A stretch of DNA of 58,196 nucleotides from Ignavibacteria bacterium (lineage in GTDB: Bacteria > Bacteroidota > Ignavibacteria > Ignavibacteriales > Ignavibacteriaceae). The first letter of the stretch is position 1, and each line of letters starts with the position of its first letter. Both the position numbers and the translations under genes were made by a program. Below are positions 47,148-55,349 of the stretch, piece by piece. The stretch spans positions 1 to 58,196 of the forward strand of contig JAUXVN010000130.1 in assembly GCA_030684555.1 (NCBI GenBank), given 5' to 3'. Below the pieces are notes generated by a model. It saw only the letters and a list, made by a program, of their open reading frames with translations. It did not search any database and had not been told where the DNA came from.

Positions 47148-47717
47148 ATGAAAATTGCAATTTTATTAGGTTCGGTTAGAAATAATAGAGAAGGTAACAG
47201 AGTCGGGAAGTTTGCAAAGAAGATAACCGAAGAAAGAGGCTGGGAAGTTGAGATTGTTGATCCTATTGAATATGAACTTCCGATGTTGGAGCAAGTTTAT
47301 AGACAGATGAAAAATCCAGAAGAAAAGTTTGTTAAGATTCACAATATATTGCAAGATGCAGATGGATTTATAATGGTGACAGCAGAGTATAATCACAGCA
47401 TTCCGCCGGCACTTAAAAATTTAATTGATCACTTTTATTTTGAATATTTTTATAAACCAACTGCAATAATTTCATATTCTTCGAGTTCATTCGGAGGTGT
47501 TCGTGCAGCAGAACAATTAAAATTAATATGCTCGGAGTTAAGAACAATTCCAATTCCGATTTCATTACCGATTTCAAAAGCACATGAAAGTTTAAATGAT
47601 GATGGAACTTCGGTAAATGGTGATTACGAAAGAAGAAGTAAAAAGTTCTTAGACGAATTTCAATGGTACCTCGAAGCCTTGAAAAATCAACGAGAAAAGA
47701 GAATTCCATCAAATTAA
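47148..47717 (+). CDS. NAD(P)H-dependent FMN reductase-family protein
   Basis: 189 residues. KIAILLGSVRNNREGNRVGKF is the flavodoxin-like FMN phosphate loop and MVTAEYNHSIPPALKNLIDHF is the hallmark second motif of NADPH-dependent FMN reductases (SsuE/ArsH/chromate-reductase group); SSSFGGVRAAEQLKLICSEL follows. It would reduce flavin, quinone or metal with NAD(P)H. It lies 12 nt before the SDR gene; the two likely form one unit. Confidence 0.85.
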   Translation: MKIAILLGSVRNNREGNRVGKFAKKITEERGWEVEIVDPIEYELPMLEQVYRQMKNPEEKFVKIHNILQDADGFIMVTAEYNHSIPPALKNLIDHFYFEYFYKPTAIISYSSSSFGGVRAAEQLKLICSELRTIPIPISLPISKAHESLNDDGTSVNGDYERRSKKFLDEFQWYLEALKNQREKRIPSN

Positions 47718-47729
47718 GAAAGAGTTGTT

Positions 47730-48695
47730 ATGGAAGAGAAAAGTAAAAAACATTTGATTGTAGGATTTACAGGCGGTATCGGTAGAGCAACAGCAAAAGC
47801 ATTAGTTGAAAAAGGTGAATCTGTTGTCGTCTTCTCACGAGATAGGACAAAAACGGAAAAATATGCCGAAGGACTTAATGTTGAAATAGTTTCAGGTGAT
47901 GCTTCAAATCTAAATGATTTGAGTATGGCAGCAAAAGATGCATCTACTTTATATTATTGCGTTAATGTTCCATATCCGATGTGGTATTCTCAGAGCAGAG
48001 AGCTGCTAAAAGCATCTTTGCAAATTGCCAAACAAAATCAAATGAAATTTATTTTTCCGGGTAATGTCTACGTTTATGGTAAACCACAATTTAATCCGGT
48101 AACTGAAGGACATCCTCATTATCCGAATTCCCGCAAAGGAAGAATTAGGGTTGAAATGGAAAACATGATAATACAGGCAGGGATAAAAGAAAATCTCGAC
48201 TATTCAATAGTTAGGTTTCCTGATTTTTATGGACCCTATGTTGTTAATGGATTCTCCGAGCAAATATTTATTAATGCTCTGAAGGGTAAAAAACTAAAAT
48301 GGTTTGGGGATAAGAATGTTAAAACAGAATTTATTTTTATCGAAGATGCCGGAAAAGCAATGGCAATTGCCGGACTTTCAGAAAAAAGTAATAAACAACA
48401 TTTTAATGTCCCGGGATTTACTCCCATCACAGCGAAACAATTTTTTGAGAAGCTGATAAGCCTTTCTGGAAAAAAATCTAGTTATTCGGTTTTGAATTCA
48501 TCATTCCTTGTAAGCATGGCAGGGCTGTTCGATAAAATAGTTTATGAATTTCAGGAGATGATGTATCTAAAGCAAGAAGTACTACTCCTTAATGGGGAAT
48601 TATTTAAATACACTTTTGGTCAGCTTCCAGCAACTGATTACGAAACCGGAATTAAAAAGACATTTGACTGGGTAAAATTATTCTATAAACCGTAA
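47730..48695 (+). CDS. NAD-dependent epimerase/dehydratase-family (atypical SDR) protein
   Basis: 321 residues. The Rossmann start HLIVGFTGGIGRATAKALVEKGESVVVFSRD binds the dinucleotide, and IFPGNVYVYGKPQFNPVTEGHPHYPNSRKG followed by RIRVEMENMI and IVRFPDFYGPYV is typical of atypical/extended SDRs. The usual YxxxK catalytic pair is not obvious (SRKGRIR instead), as in several atypical SDRs. Substrate unknown. Confidence 0.75.
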   Translation: MEEKSKKHLIVGFTGGIGRATAKALVEKGESVVVFSRDRTKTEKYAEGLNVEIVSGDASNLNDLSMAAKDASTLYYCVNVPYPMWYSQSRELLKASLQIAKQNQMKFIFPGNVYVYGKPQFNPVTEGHPHYPNSRKGRIRVEMENMIIQAGIKENLDYSIVRFPDFYGPYVVNGFSEQIFINALKGKKLKWFGDKNVKTEFIFIEDAGKAMAIAGLSEKSNKQHFNVPGFTPITAKQFFEKLISLSGKKSSYSVLNSSFLVSMAGLFDKIVYEFQEMMYLKQEVLLLNGELFKYTFGQLPATDYETGIKKTFDWVKLFYKP

Positions 48696-48703
48696 ATATT
48701 GAG

Positions 48704-48734
48704 TTGTATCGTTTTTGAATTTAATCTATATTTA
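48704..48734 (+). promoter_or_regulatory. Promoter of the carAB leader
   Basis: TTG (48704-48706), 20 nt, TATATTTA (48727-48734): one mismatch from the -7 consensus TAnnTTTG. It precedes, rather than follows, the terminator hairpin at 48811-48838, and no equally good promoter is seen between that terminator and carA. Confidence 0.45.
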
Positions 48735-48744
48735 CAAAAAAAAA

Positions 48745-48777
48745 ATGAACGAAGTTGGAAAAAGAAGAAGTAATTAA
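48745..48777 (+). other. Possible leader peptide before carAB attenuator
   Basis: ATG AAC GAA GTT GGA AAA AGA AGA AGT AAT TAA encodes MNEVGKRRSN with adjacent Arg codons, starting just after the predicted promoter. It has no ribosome site. A second small frame from TTG 48755 to TAA 48847 (30 residues) runs through the hairpin. Either or neither may be translated. Confidence 0.25.
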
Positions 48778-48810
48778 AAAAATATCAATAGACGATTTTG
48801 TTATTTGGAC

Positions 48811-48839
48811 AGCCACTCCGAAAGAGTGGCTATTTTTTT
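48811..48839 (+). terminator. Intrinsic terminator/attenuator in the carAB leader
   Basis: AGCCACTC (48811-48818), loop CGAAA, GAGTGGCT (48824-48831), then A and seven T (48833-48839). A strong stem 48 nt before carA. It could terminate the upstream SDR unit, but the promoter at 48704-48734 would place it in the carAB leader, as an attenuator. Confidence 0.8.
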
Positions 48840-48886
48840 GTCTTTAAGTTAAAAACTGATTTTTATAAATAAATTAATAAGTTAAA

Positions 48887-49960
48887 ATGAAAGCAAGCGG
48901 AACACTCTATCTAAACGATGGTTCATCCTTCACCGGAACACTATTTGGGAAAGCAAAAAATATTAACGGCGAAGTGGTATTTAATACAGGAATGGTTGGT
49001 TACCCGGAGACCTTAACTGATCCTTCATACAAAGGACAAATATTAGTAATGACCTATCCTTTAATCGGTAATTACGGTGTGCCCGGTAGTGAAAGAGAAA
49101 ACGGGTTGTTGAAATATTTTGAATCAGAAAAAATTCATTTACAGGGATTAATAATTTCGGATTACTCAGCAGAATATTCACATTGGAGTGCAGTAAAATC
49201 ACTGCATCAATGGCTTGAGGAGGAAGATATTCCCGCTATTTATGGTGTTGATACACGAATGATTACCAGAAAGCTTCGTGAATATGGAAGTATGCAGGGA
49301 AAAATTATTATTGATGGAGAGTCACAGGAAGCCATCCCTTTTGACGATCCTAACCAACGTAATCTTGCCAGCGAAGTATCGATTAAAGAGCCGATACTTT
49401 TTTCTAAAGGAAATCAAAAAGTTGTTATAGTTGATTGCGGGGCAAAGAATAATATTCTTCAAGCTTTTCTTAGAAGAAACATCACAGTTTTATTAGTGCC
49501 GAGTGATTATAATTTTGCAGATGAAAAATGTGATGGAATAGTAATTTCAAATGGACCGGGAGATCCCAAAAAATGTACTTCAACAATAAGGCAGACTCAA
49601 GAAGTTATTAAAAAAGGAATGCCGATTCTTGGGATTTGTCTGGGATGTCAAATTCTTGCTCTTGCTTCAGGAGCAGACACTTATAAATTAAAATATGGAC
49701 ATAGAAGTCATAATCAACCGGTAAATGAAGCCGGTACAAAACGATGTTATATTACTTCACAAAATCATGGTTATGCAATTGATTCACAAACACTGCATGA
49801 AGACTGGCGTGAGTGGTTTACGAACGATAATGATGGTACAAACGAAGGTATAATCCATATATCTAAACCGTTTTTCGGTGCACAATTTCATCCGGAAGCA
49901 TCACCGGGACCGGATGATACAGAATTTATTTTTGATATGTTTGTCAGAGGTTTGAAATGA
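48887..49960 (+). CDS. carA: Carbamoyl-phosphate synthase small subunit
   Basis: 357 residues. The N-terminal domain (GTLYLNDGSSFTGTLFGKAKNINGEVVFNTGMVGYPETLTDPSYKGQILVMTYP) is specific to CarA; the class I glutamine amidotransferase has Cys 251 (GICLGCQI), KYGHRSHNQPV, and His-Glu in FHPEASPGP. It releases ammonia from glutamine for CarB, feeding arginine and pyrimidine synthesis. Its stop overlaps the carB start (ATGA). Confidence 0.95.
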   Translation: MKASGTLYLNDGSSFTGTLFGKAKNINGEVVFNTGMVGYPETLTDPSYKGQILVMTYPLIGNYGVPGSERENGLLKYFESEKIHLQGLIISDYSAEYSHWSAVKSLHQWLEEEDIPAIYGVDTRMITRKLREYGSMQGKIIIDGESQEAIPFDDPNQRNLASEVSIKEPILFSKGNQKVVIVDCGAKNNILQAFLRRNITVLLVPSDYNFADEKCDGIVISNGPGDPKKCTSTIRQTQEVIKKGMPILGICLGCQILALASGADTYKLKYGHRSHNQPVNEAGTKRCYITSQNHGYAIDSQTLHEDWREWFTNDNDGTNEGIIHISKPFFGAQFHPEASPGPDDTEFIFDMFVRGLK

Positions 49961-52900
49961 TAAAAAAAGGAAAACCAAAAAAAGTATTAATACTTGGCTC
50001 AGGCGCTTTACAAATAGGACAAGCAGGAGAGTTTGATTATTCAGGAAGTCAAGCGATTAAAGCATTAAAAGAAGATGGTGTAGAATCTGTTCTAATCAAT
50101 CCCAATATTGCCACGATTCAAACTTCCGAACACTTAGCTGATAAAGTCTATTTTCTTCCCGTTAAACCTGAATTTGTTGAACGAGTTATTGAGAAAGAAA
50201 AACCAGATGGAATTCTTCTCGGATTTGGCGGGCAAACTGCTTTGAATTGTGGTGTTGAATTATTTGATACAGGATTCCTCAAAAAACATAATGTTAAAGT
50301 ATTGGGTACTTCCGTTGAAACAATTAAAGATACTGAAGATAGACTTTTATTCTCGGAACGAGTTATAGAAGCCGGATTGAAAATTGCTTTAAGTAAAACA
50401 GTATCTAACAAGAATGAAGCATTAACCGCAGCGAAAGAAATCGGTTATCCGGTAATGGTTAGAATTGCTTATGCTCTTGGTGGACTTGGCTCCGGTATAG
50501 TTAATAATGAATCTGAGCTTCTCGAAAAAATAAATCGAGCTTTCGCATTTACCAACCAAATTTTAATTGAAGAATCACTTTACGGCTGGAAAGAGGTTGA
50601 ATATGAAATAGTTCGCGATAAATATGATAATTGTATTACCGTTTGTTCTATGGAAAATGTTGATCCGATGGGAATTCATACTGGCGATAGTATTGTCGTT
50701 GCTCCTGTTCAAACACTTTCAGCGCAAGAGAATTTTAAATTGCGATCTATTGGAATAAAATTAATTCGACATTTGGGAATTGTTGGTGAGTGCAATATTC
50801 AGTATGCACTTAATCCGAATAGAGATGATTACAGAATTATTGAGGTAAACGCAAGGTTAAGTAGAAGTTCTGCATTGGCATCAAAAGCAACAGGTTATCC
50901 GCTTGCTTTTGTCGCAACAAAACTTTCACTTGGATATGATCTTAACGAAGTTGAAAATATTATTACAAAAGAAACTTCTGCATGCTTTGAACCCGCATTA
51001 GATTATATTGTTCTGAAATACCCTCGCTGGGATTTACAAAAATTTCGTCAAGTAAGCACACAACTTGGTTCTGAAATGAAATCAGTCGGTGAAGTTATGT
51101 CAATAGGTAGAACTTTTGAGGAAGTTTTACAAAAAGCAATTAGAATGCTTGATATAGGGATGAAAGGTTTTACTTGTAATGATTTTGCGGATAGTTTTAA
51201 TCTTGATGAAGATATTGCTAAACCAACAGATAAAAGAATTTTCTACATCGCTGAAGCCTTAGAAAAAGGTTACTCAATCGATAAAATTCACGACTTATCT
51301 AAAATTGATAAATGGTTTTTATATAAAATGAAAAACATTATCTCTGCAAAAAAAGGTATTGAAAAATTCAATTATGACAACCTTCCAAATGATGTTTTGT
51401 TGAGATCAAAACAATTAGGTTTTTCGGATAGACAAATTGGCGAACTAATTCAAACTGATGAAATGTTGGTTCGTTATTTGAGAAAAGAGAAAAACATTAT
51501 TCCAGTCGTCAAGCAGATTGATACACTTGCTGCTGAATATCCTGCCCAAACAAATTATCTTTATATGACATATAATGGGACAGAAGATGACATCCCCTCA
51601 ATCGATAAAAATCAAATAATTGTACTTGGAAGCGGGGCATATAGAATTGGTTCATCAGTTGAATTTGACTGGTGTTGTGTTAATTCAGTCCTCTCACTAA
51701 ATAAACTAAACTATAAAACTATCATGATAAATTATAATCCTGAAACAGTGAGTACAGATCATGATACTTGTGATAAACTTTATTTTGAAGAAATTTCACT
51801 TGAACGGGTTCTTGATATTTATGAAAAGGAAAATCCCATCGGAGTTATAGTTTCAGTAGGAGGACAAATTCCGAATAACCTTGCAATGAAACTTCATAAA
51901 CAAAAAGTTAAAATCATCGGAACATCACCGGAACAAATTGACAATGCAGAAAATAGACATAAGTTCTCTCAAATTTTGGACGAACTAAATATTGATCAAC
52001 CTGAATGGCGTGAATTGACAAACTTAGACGAAGCAAAATTATTTGCTGCCCATGTAAATTATCCGGTATTGATAAGACCGAGTTATGTACTTAGTGGTGC
52101 AGCAATGAGCATAGTCCTTTCTGAAAATGAATTGGAAGAATATCTAAAAAAGGCTTCAGATATAAGCAACGAACATCCGGTGGTCATTAGCAAATTCATT
52201 ACAGATGCACGCGAAATTGAAGTTGATGCAGTTGCAGATCAAGGTGAGTTGTTTTGTTATGCAATTTCAGAGCATGTTGAAAATGCCGGGGTTCATTCAG
52301 GTGATGCAACTATTGTTCTTCCTCCTCAAAGAACATATCTTGAAACGATGAGACGTGTAAAAATTATAACAAAAGAGATTGCCAGATCTTTGGAAATAAC
52401 GGGACCATTCAATATTCAATTTATTGCTAAAGATAATGATGTAAAAGTAATCGAATGTAACTTAAGAGCTTCAAGAAGTTTCCCTTTTGTCTCTAAAGTA
52501 TTGAAAAAAAATTTTATTGATATTGCTACACGATTAATGGTTGGTGAGAAAGTTCCAAAGATCGATAAATCCACGTTTGACCTTGATTATGTAGGGGTAA
52601 AAGCATCCCAATTTTCTTTCACAAGATTGAAAGGTTCCGATCCGGTTACCGGTGTTGAGATGTCTTCAACAGGTGAAGTTGCTTGTCTTGGTGATGATTT
52701 CAACGAAGCCTTCTTAAAAAGTTTAATCTCTACAGGTTTTAAAATTCCTAAAAAAGCCGTACTACTTTCAACCGGAACGATGAAAGAAAAAGCAGAGTTT
52801 TTAGAAGAAGTACGTTCGCTTAAAAGAATGGGACTCAAATTTTTCGGCACAAAAGGAACTGCCGATTTTTATATGAAGAATGGAATTGATGTCGAAATTT

Positions 52901-53154
52901 TGGCAAGACCATTCGATAACGATGAACCAGGTATTCTTTCCTATCTCGCAAATGGTGAGATTGACTTAGTTATCAATATCCCAAAAACTGCTGAAAAAGT
53001 TGAACTCGATAGTGATTATATTATCAGAAGACGTGCGGTCGATTTGAACATTTCACTTATAACAAATATTCAATTTGCGAAAAGATTTGTAAAAGCATTG
53101 AACAGATATGAGATTAAAGATTTACTAATTAAAAGCTGGGATGAGTATAACTAA
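49957..53154 (+). CDS. carB: Carbamoyl-phosphate synthase large subunit
   Basis: 1,065 residues, full length. Two ATP-grasp halves (first with LGSGALQIGQAGEFDYSGSQAIKAL and TEDRLLFSERV; second with LGSGAYRIGSSVEFDWCCVNSVL and AENRHKFSQIL), an oligomerisation region between them, and a C-terminal MGS-like allosteric domain (about 930-1065; LSTGTMKEKAEFLEEVRSLKRMGLKFFGTKGTADF). Makes carbamoyl phosphate from bicarbonate, ammonia and two ATP. Translationally coupled to carA. Confidence 0.95.
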   Translation: MIKKGKPKKVLILGSGALQIGQAGEFDYSGSQAIKALKEDGVESVLINPNIATIQTSEHLADKVYFLPVKPEFVERVIEKEKPDGILLGFGGQTALNCGVELFDTGFLKKHNVKVLGTSVETIKDTEDRLLFSERVIEAGLKIALSKTVSNKNEALTAAKEIGYPVMVRIAYALGGLGSGIVNNESELLEKINRAFAFTNQILIEESLYGWKEVEYEIVRDKYDNCITVCSMENVDPMGIHTGDSIVVAPVQTLSAQENFKLRSIGIKLIRHLGIVGECNIQYALNPNRDDYRIIEVNARLSRSSALASKATGYPLAFVATKLSLGYDLNEVENIITKETSACFEPALDYIVLKYPRWDLQKFRQVSTQLGSEMKSVGEVMSIGRTFEEVLQKAIRMLDIGMKGFTCNDFADSFNLDEDIAKPTDKRIFYIAEALEKGYSIDKIHDLSKIDKWFLYKMKNIISAKKGIEKFNYDNLPNDVLLRSKQLGFSDRQIGELIQTDEMLVRYLRKEKNIIPVVKQIDTLAAEYPAQTNYLYMTYNGTEDDIPSIDKNQIIVLGSGAYRIGSSVEFDWCCVNSVLSLNKLNYKTIMINYNPETVSTDHDTCDKLYFEEISLERVLDIYEKENPIGVIVSVGGQIPNNLAMKLHKQKVKIIGTSPEQIDNAENRHKFSQILDELNIDQPEWRELTNLDEAKLFAAHVNYPVLIRPSYVLSGAAMSIVLSENELEEYLKKASDISNEHPVVISKFITDAREIEVDAVADQGELFCYAISEHVENAGVHSGDATIVLPPQRTYLETMRRVKIITKEIARSLEITGPFNIQFIAKDNDVKVIECNLRASRSFPFVSKVLKKNFIDIATRLMVGEKVPKIDKSTFDLDYVGVKASQFSFTRLKGSDPVTGVEMSSTGEVACLGDDFNEAFLKSLISTGFKIPKKAVLLSTGTMKEKAEFLEEVRSLKRMGLKFFGTKGTADFYMKNGIDVEILARPFDNDEPGILSYLANGEIDLVINIPKTAEKVELDSDYIIRRRAVDLNISLITNIQFAKRFVKALNRYEIKDLLIKSWDEYN

Positions 53155-53193
53155 TAGATTTTATTGTAATAATTAAAAATCTTTTCCCCCGGC

Positions 53194-53215
53194 TGTCGAG
53201 AACCACTTCTCGACA
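53194..53215. repeat. Perfect 9-bp hairpin element
   Basis: TGTCGAGAA, loop CCAC, TTCTCGACA, 39 nt after carB. No T-run follows, so not a standard terminator. Its form resembles the small dispersed palindromes of Bacteroidetes-group intergenic DNA. Confidence 0.7.
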
Positions 53216-53308
53216 TTGCTCTCAAGCGGTGTATATTTGTATGAACTAAGCTCAAATGAGTATAAATCCACCCAAAAACTACTGTTGAAATTGTTGATAA
53301 AACCAAAA

Positions 53309-53339
53309 AACCTTCGAGGTTTTCAAAACCTCGAAGGTT
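53309..53339. repeat. 31-bp near-perfect palindrome
   Basis: AACCTTCGAGGTTTT, one C, AAAACCTCGAAGGTT: two 15-nt arms fully complementary with a single central base. I recall near-identical palindromes scattered in genomes of this group, so a dispersed repeat (REP-like) is likely; no transposase is adjacent. Confidence 0.8.
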
Positions 53340-53563
53340 AATGGTTGGATGTAAAACAACAAATTTTTGCTAAATTTCGCTTTACCACGGAGAGGATTTT
53401 ATATAACGCACTTATTCTTGCTGATTGTACTGATAAATATTCATCTCAACCAATAATAACAACCTTTTGAGTATAGTAAGTGTTTCCATTTTCCCAACCA
53501 TTTTATCGGTTATTATTGTTAATAAAATGCTATAAATATGCTCAAACAGTAACTATTTATATA

Positions 53564-53603
53564 TTTTCATATCTTCATATCTTCATATCTTCATATTTTC
53601 ATA
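53564..53603. repeat. Five 8-bp tandem repeats (TYTTCATA) abutting a promoter
   Basis: TTTTCATA, three exact TCTTCATA, TTTTCATA: 40 nt in exact 8-nt register. The array ends at 53603 and the -33 TTTG of the promoter begins at 53604, so copy-number change would alter what lies just upstream of the promoter. Confidence 0.85.
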
Positions 53604-53634
53604 TTTGTTGTGGATAAATAATTTTTTATATTTG
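53604..53634 (+). promoter_or_regulatory. Bacteroidetes-type promoter with perfect consensus
   Basis: TTTG (53604-53607), exactly 19 nt, TATATTTG (53627-53634): a full match to TTTG-N19-TAnnTTTG. A TGTGGATAA (53609-53617, DnaA-box sequence on the minus strand) lies in the spacer. Confidence 0.7.
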
Positions 53635-53692
53635 AGACGTGTAAATAATAGTGCTTGTTATCCTAACAGTTACTTAATACAAAGGGGAGCTT

Positions 53693-53887
53693 ATGATAGA
53701 TAGGTTCGTTAATTACTACTACCGGAACTTTTCCCGCAAATTATCCGGTGAGGATGTATTAAGTAATTCTGTTTCTTCTTTTCTTTCATTATCTCTTTTC
53801 TTCTGCTGCAACAAAAATATAATAACTATTATCCCCATAAATAACGGTTACAACCAAATTACAACTAAGAGGCAATTATGTCCTTAA
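53693..53887 (+). CDS. Small ORF of unknown function upstream of the propeller lipoprotein
   Basis: 64 residues. GGGGAG lies just before the ATG, the best ribosome site in this area, and a consensus promoter precedes it, so translation is likely. The peptide has a basic N-terminus with a run of Tyr (VNYYYRNFSRKL), a Ser/Leu/Phe-rich stretch (SSFLSLSLFFCC) and a polar tail; no family recognised. Its end overlaps the next start by 10 nt, so it may be a leader peptide that couples translation. Could be a chance ORF. Confidence 0.45.
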   Translation: MIDRFVNYYYRNFSRKLSGEDVLSNSVSSFLSLSLFFCCNKNIITIIPINNGYNQITTKRQLCP

Positions 53888-55182
53888 ACTCATTAACCAA
53901 ACTATTAGTTATAATATTACTCCCGTTACTCTTTACTGCAGTGAGTTGTAATAAGCCTACGGAGCCGAACACCGGTAACGTAACAATAGCCATGGAAGAT
54001 GCTTCTTGTACTGAAGTTTGGCTGAAAATAACTGCCGGTAGTAATGCCCTTGTACAAGATTACATCCTCTACGAAAACGATAATAAAAAACTTGATATAA
54101 CACTAAAACAAAGAGATACAGTAATTGCCATTGAAAACTTACTCCCAAAGCATAACTACCGTTATAAATTAATGAACTCCAATAATGTGAGTAATGAAGC
54201 ACTTGCAATAACCCTTGACACCACAAGCCACAACTTTACCTGGCAAGTGTTTGAATTTGGGCAGAGTGGTAGTTGGTTTCTAGATGCATTCATAATAGAT
54301 GAAAACAATATTTGGGTTGTAGGAGAAGTAAATATCTATAATCCGGCAGATGGAACAATAGATATATACAATGCTGCACATTGGGATGGTACAGATTGGG
54401 AATTAAAAAAGATAAATGTTGTATTTTTAGGGAATACAATAACACCACCACTTGATGGTATCTATGTTTTTAATGAAAATGATATGTGGTTTGGTTGCAG
54501 CTTACCTATGCATTGGGATGGAGAACGCTGGAATTTATATGATATAAGGACAACAATTAGTCCGGAACTTTCAATAACCAAAATTGTAGGTCTAAATAGC
54601 AAAGAATTATATTTTGTCGGAGGGAACGGGACAATTGTATACTATACAGATACATATTGGAGAAGAATTTTTAGTGGGACAATGATTCAATTTTCAGATA
54701 TTATTTTATTCAACAATAGAGATGTATATACAATAGGTTCAAATAGAAATGAACCGCCATGGAATCCAACATTACTAAAAATTACAGGGACTACGGTAAA
54801 GAAGATAGAAATAGAAGGAACAGACTTGCCATTGATAAGAATGTGGGGGAAGTCAGAAAAAAAGGTTTATCTTGGCGGAGCAGGCTTGTATCAAGGAGCA
54901 ATAACCGGGGGAAAAATTAACGTAAAGCAAATAGCAAAGGAAACAATAGACTGGTGGCTATACGGGATTAATGGAACAGATTATAATGACATATTTGTTG
55001 TCGGTTCATTCGGTTGGGTTGTACACTTCAATGGACTTAGCTGGAAAAAGATTCCTATTGGGGAGATTCAAGAATTCGATGGAGCATGGCAGAGGATAAC
55101 AATAAAAGAAAAAATAGCATGCGCAGTTGGTTCAGAGGGACCGGGTAAAGCAAAAATATTACTTGGGAGGAGGATTAATTAG
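53878..55182 (+). CDS. Lipoprotein with FnIII-like and beta-propeller domains
   Basis: 434 residues. The lipobox is AVSC (Cys 25) after a hydrophobic stretch (LLVIILLPLLFTAV). Residues about 30-120 look like a fibronectin-III-like domain (EVWLKITAGSNALVQDYILYEND, LPKHNYRYKLMNSNNV), then a propeller with blade motifs ending W-D/N-G-x-x-W (HWDGTDWELKKI, HWDGERWNLYDI, HFNGLSWKKIP) and DIFVVGSFG-type strands. This architecture is common in surface lipoproteins of this group; ligand unknown. It overlaps the small ORF by 10 nt. Confidence 0.75.
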   Translation: MSLNSLTKLLVIILLPLLFTAVSCNKPTEPNTGNVTIAMEDASCTEVWLKITAGSNALVQDYILYENDNKKLDITLKQRDTVIAIENLLPKHNYRYKLMNSNNVSNEALAITLDTTSHNFTWQVFEFGQSGSWFLDAFIIDENNIWVVGEVNIYNPADGTIDIYNAAHWDGTDWELKKINVVFLGNTITPPLDGIYVFNENDMWFGCSLPMHWDGERWNLYDIRTTISPELSITKIVGLNSKELYFVGGNGTIVYYTDTYWRRIFSGTMIQFSDIILFNNRDVYTIGSNRNEPPWNPTLLKITGTTVKKIEIEGTDLPLIRMWGKSEKKVYLGGAGLYQGAITGGKINVKQIAKETIDWWLYGINGTDYNDIFVVGSFGWVVHFNGLSWKKIPIGEIQEFDGAWQRITIKEKIACAVGSEGPGKAKILLGRRIN

Positions 55183-55204
55183 GCTAAAGAAAACCAGATA
55201 AAAA

Positions 55205-55236
55205 GCCGCTCCGGTGATTACGGCACCGGAAGCGGC
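55205..55236 (-). terminator. GC-rich hairpin with minus-strand T-run
   Basis: GCCGCTCCGGTG (55205-55216), loop ATTACGG, CACCGG-A-AGCGGC (55224-55236; one bulged A). On the minus strand it is followed by TTTTT, the terminator layout, yet no minus-strand gene is near; on the plus strand there is no T-run after it. It may act as a 3'-end stabiliser for the lipoprotein transcript. Confidence 0.55.
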
Positions 55237-55349
55237 AGAATGAAAACAATTAAAGGGAAAATTAAGCTTAGCCCGCTCAACTCCTTTTTGTCTTCATTCA
55301 AACATAATTAACTCCGTAACAAAATAAAATGTAAATAATGGAGTTTAAG

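Larger units (their letters stand above)
53155..53692. other. Repeat-bearing intergenic region
   Basis: 538 nt without a convincing gene. It holds two palindromic elements (53194-53215 and 53309-53339), an 8-bp tandem repeat (53564-53603) and the promoter of the following small ORF (53604-53634). The rest is AT-rich with nothing recognised. Confidence 0.8.

Noticed and set aside
47413-47712. Minus-strand 99-residue ORF under the FMN reductase
   Set aside because: No ribosome site, no family, and the sense strand encodes a clear FMN reductase with conserved motifs.
53564-53634. Replication origin from repeats plus a DnaA box
   Set aside because: Only one box, embedded in a perfect promoter; no box cluster and no dnaA nearby.
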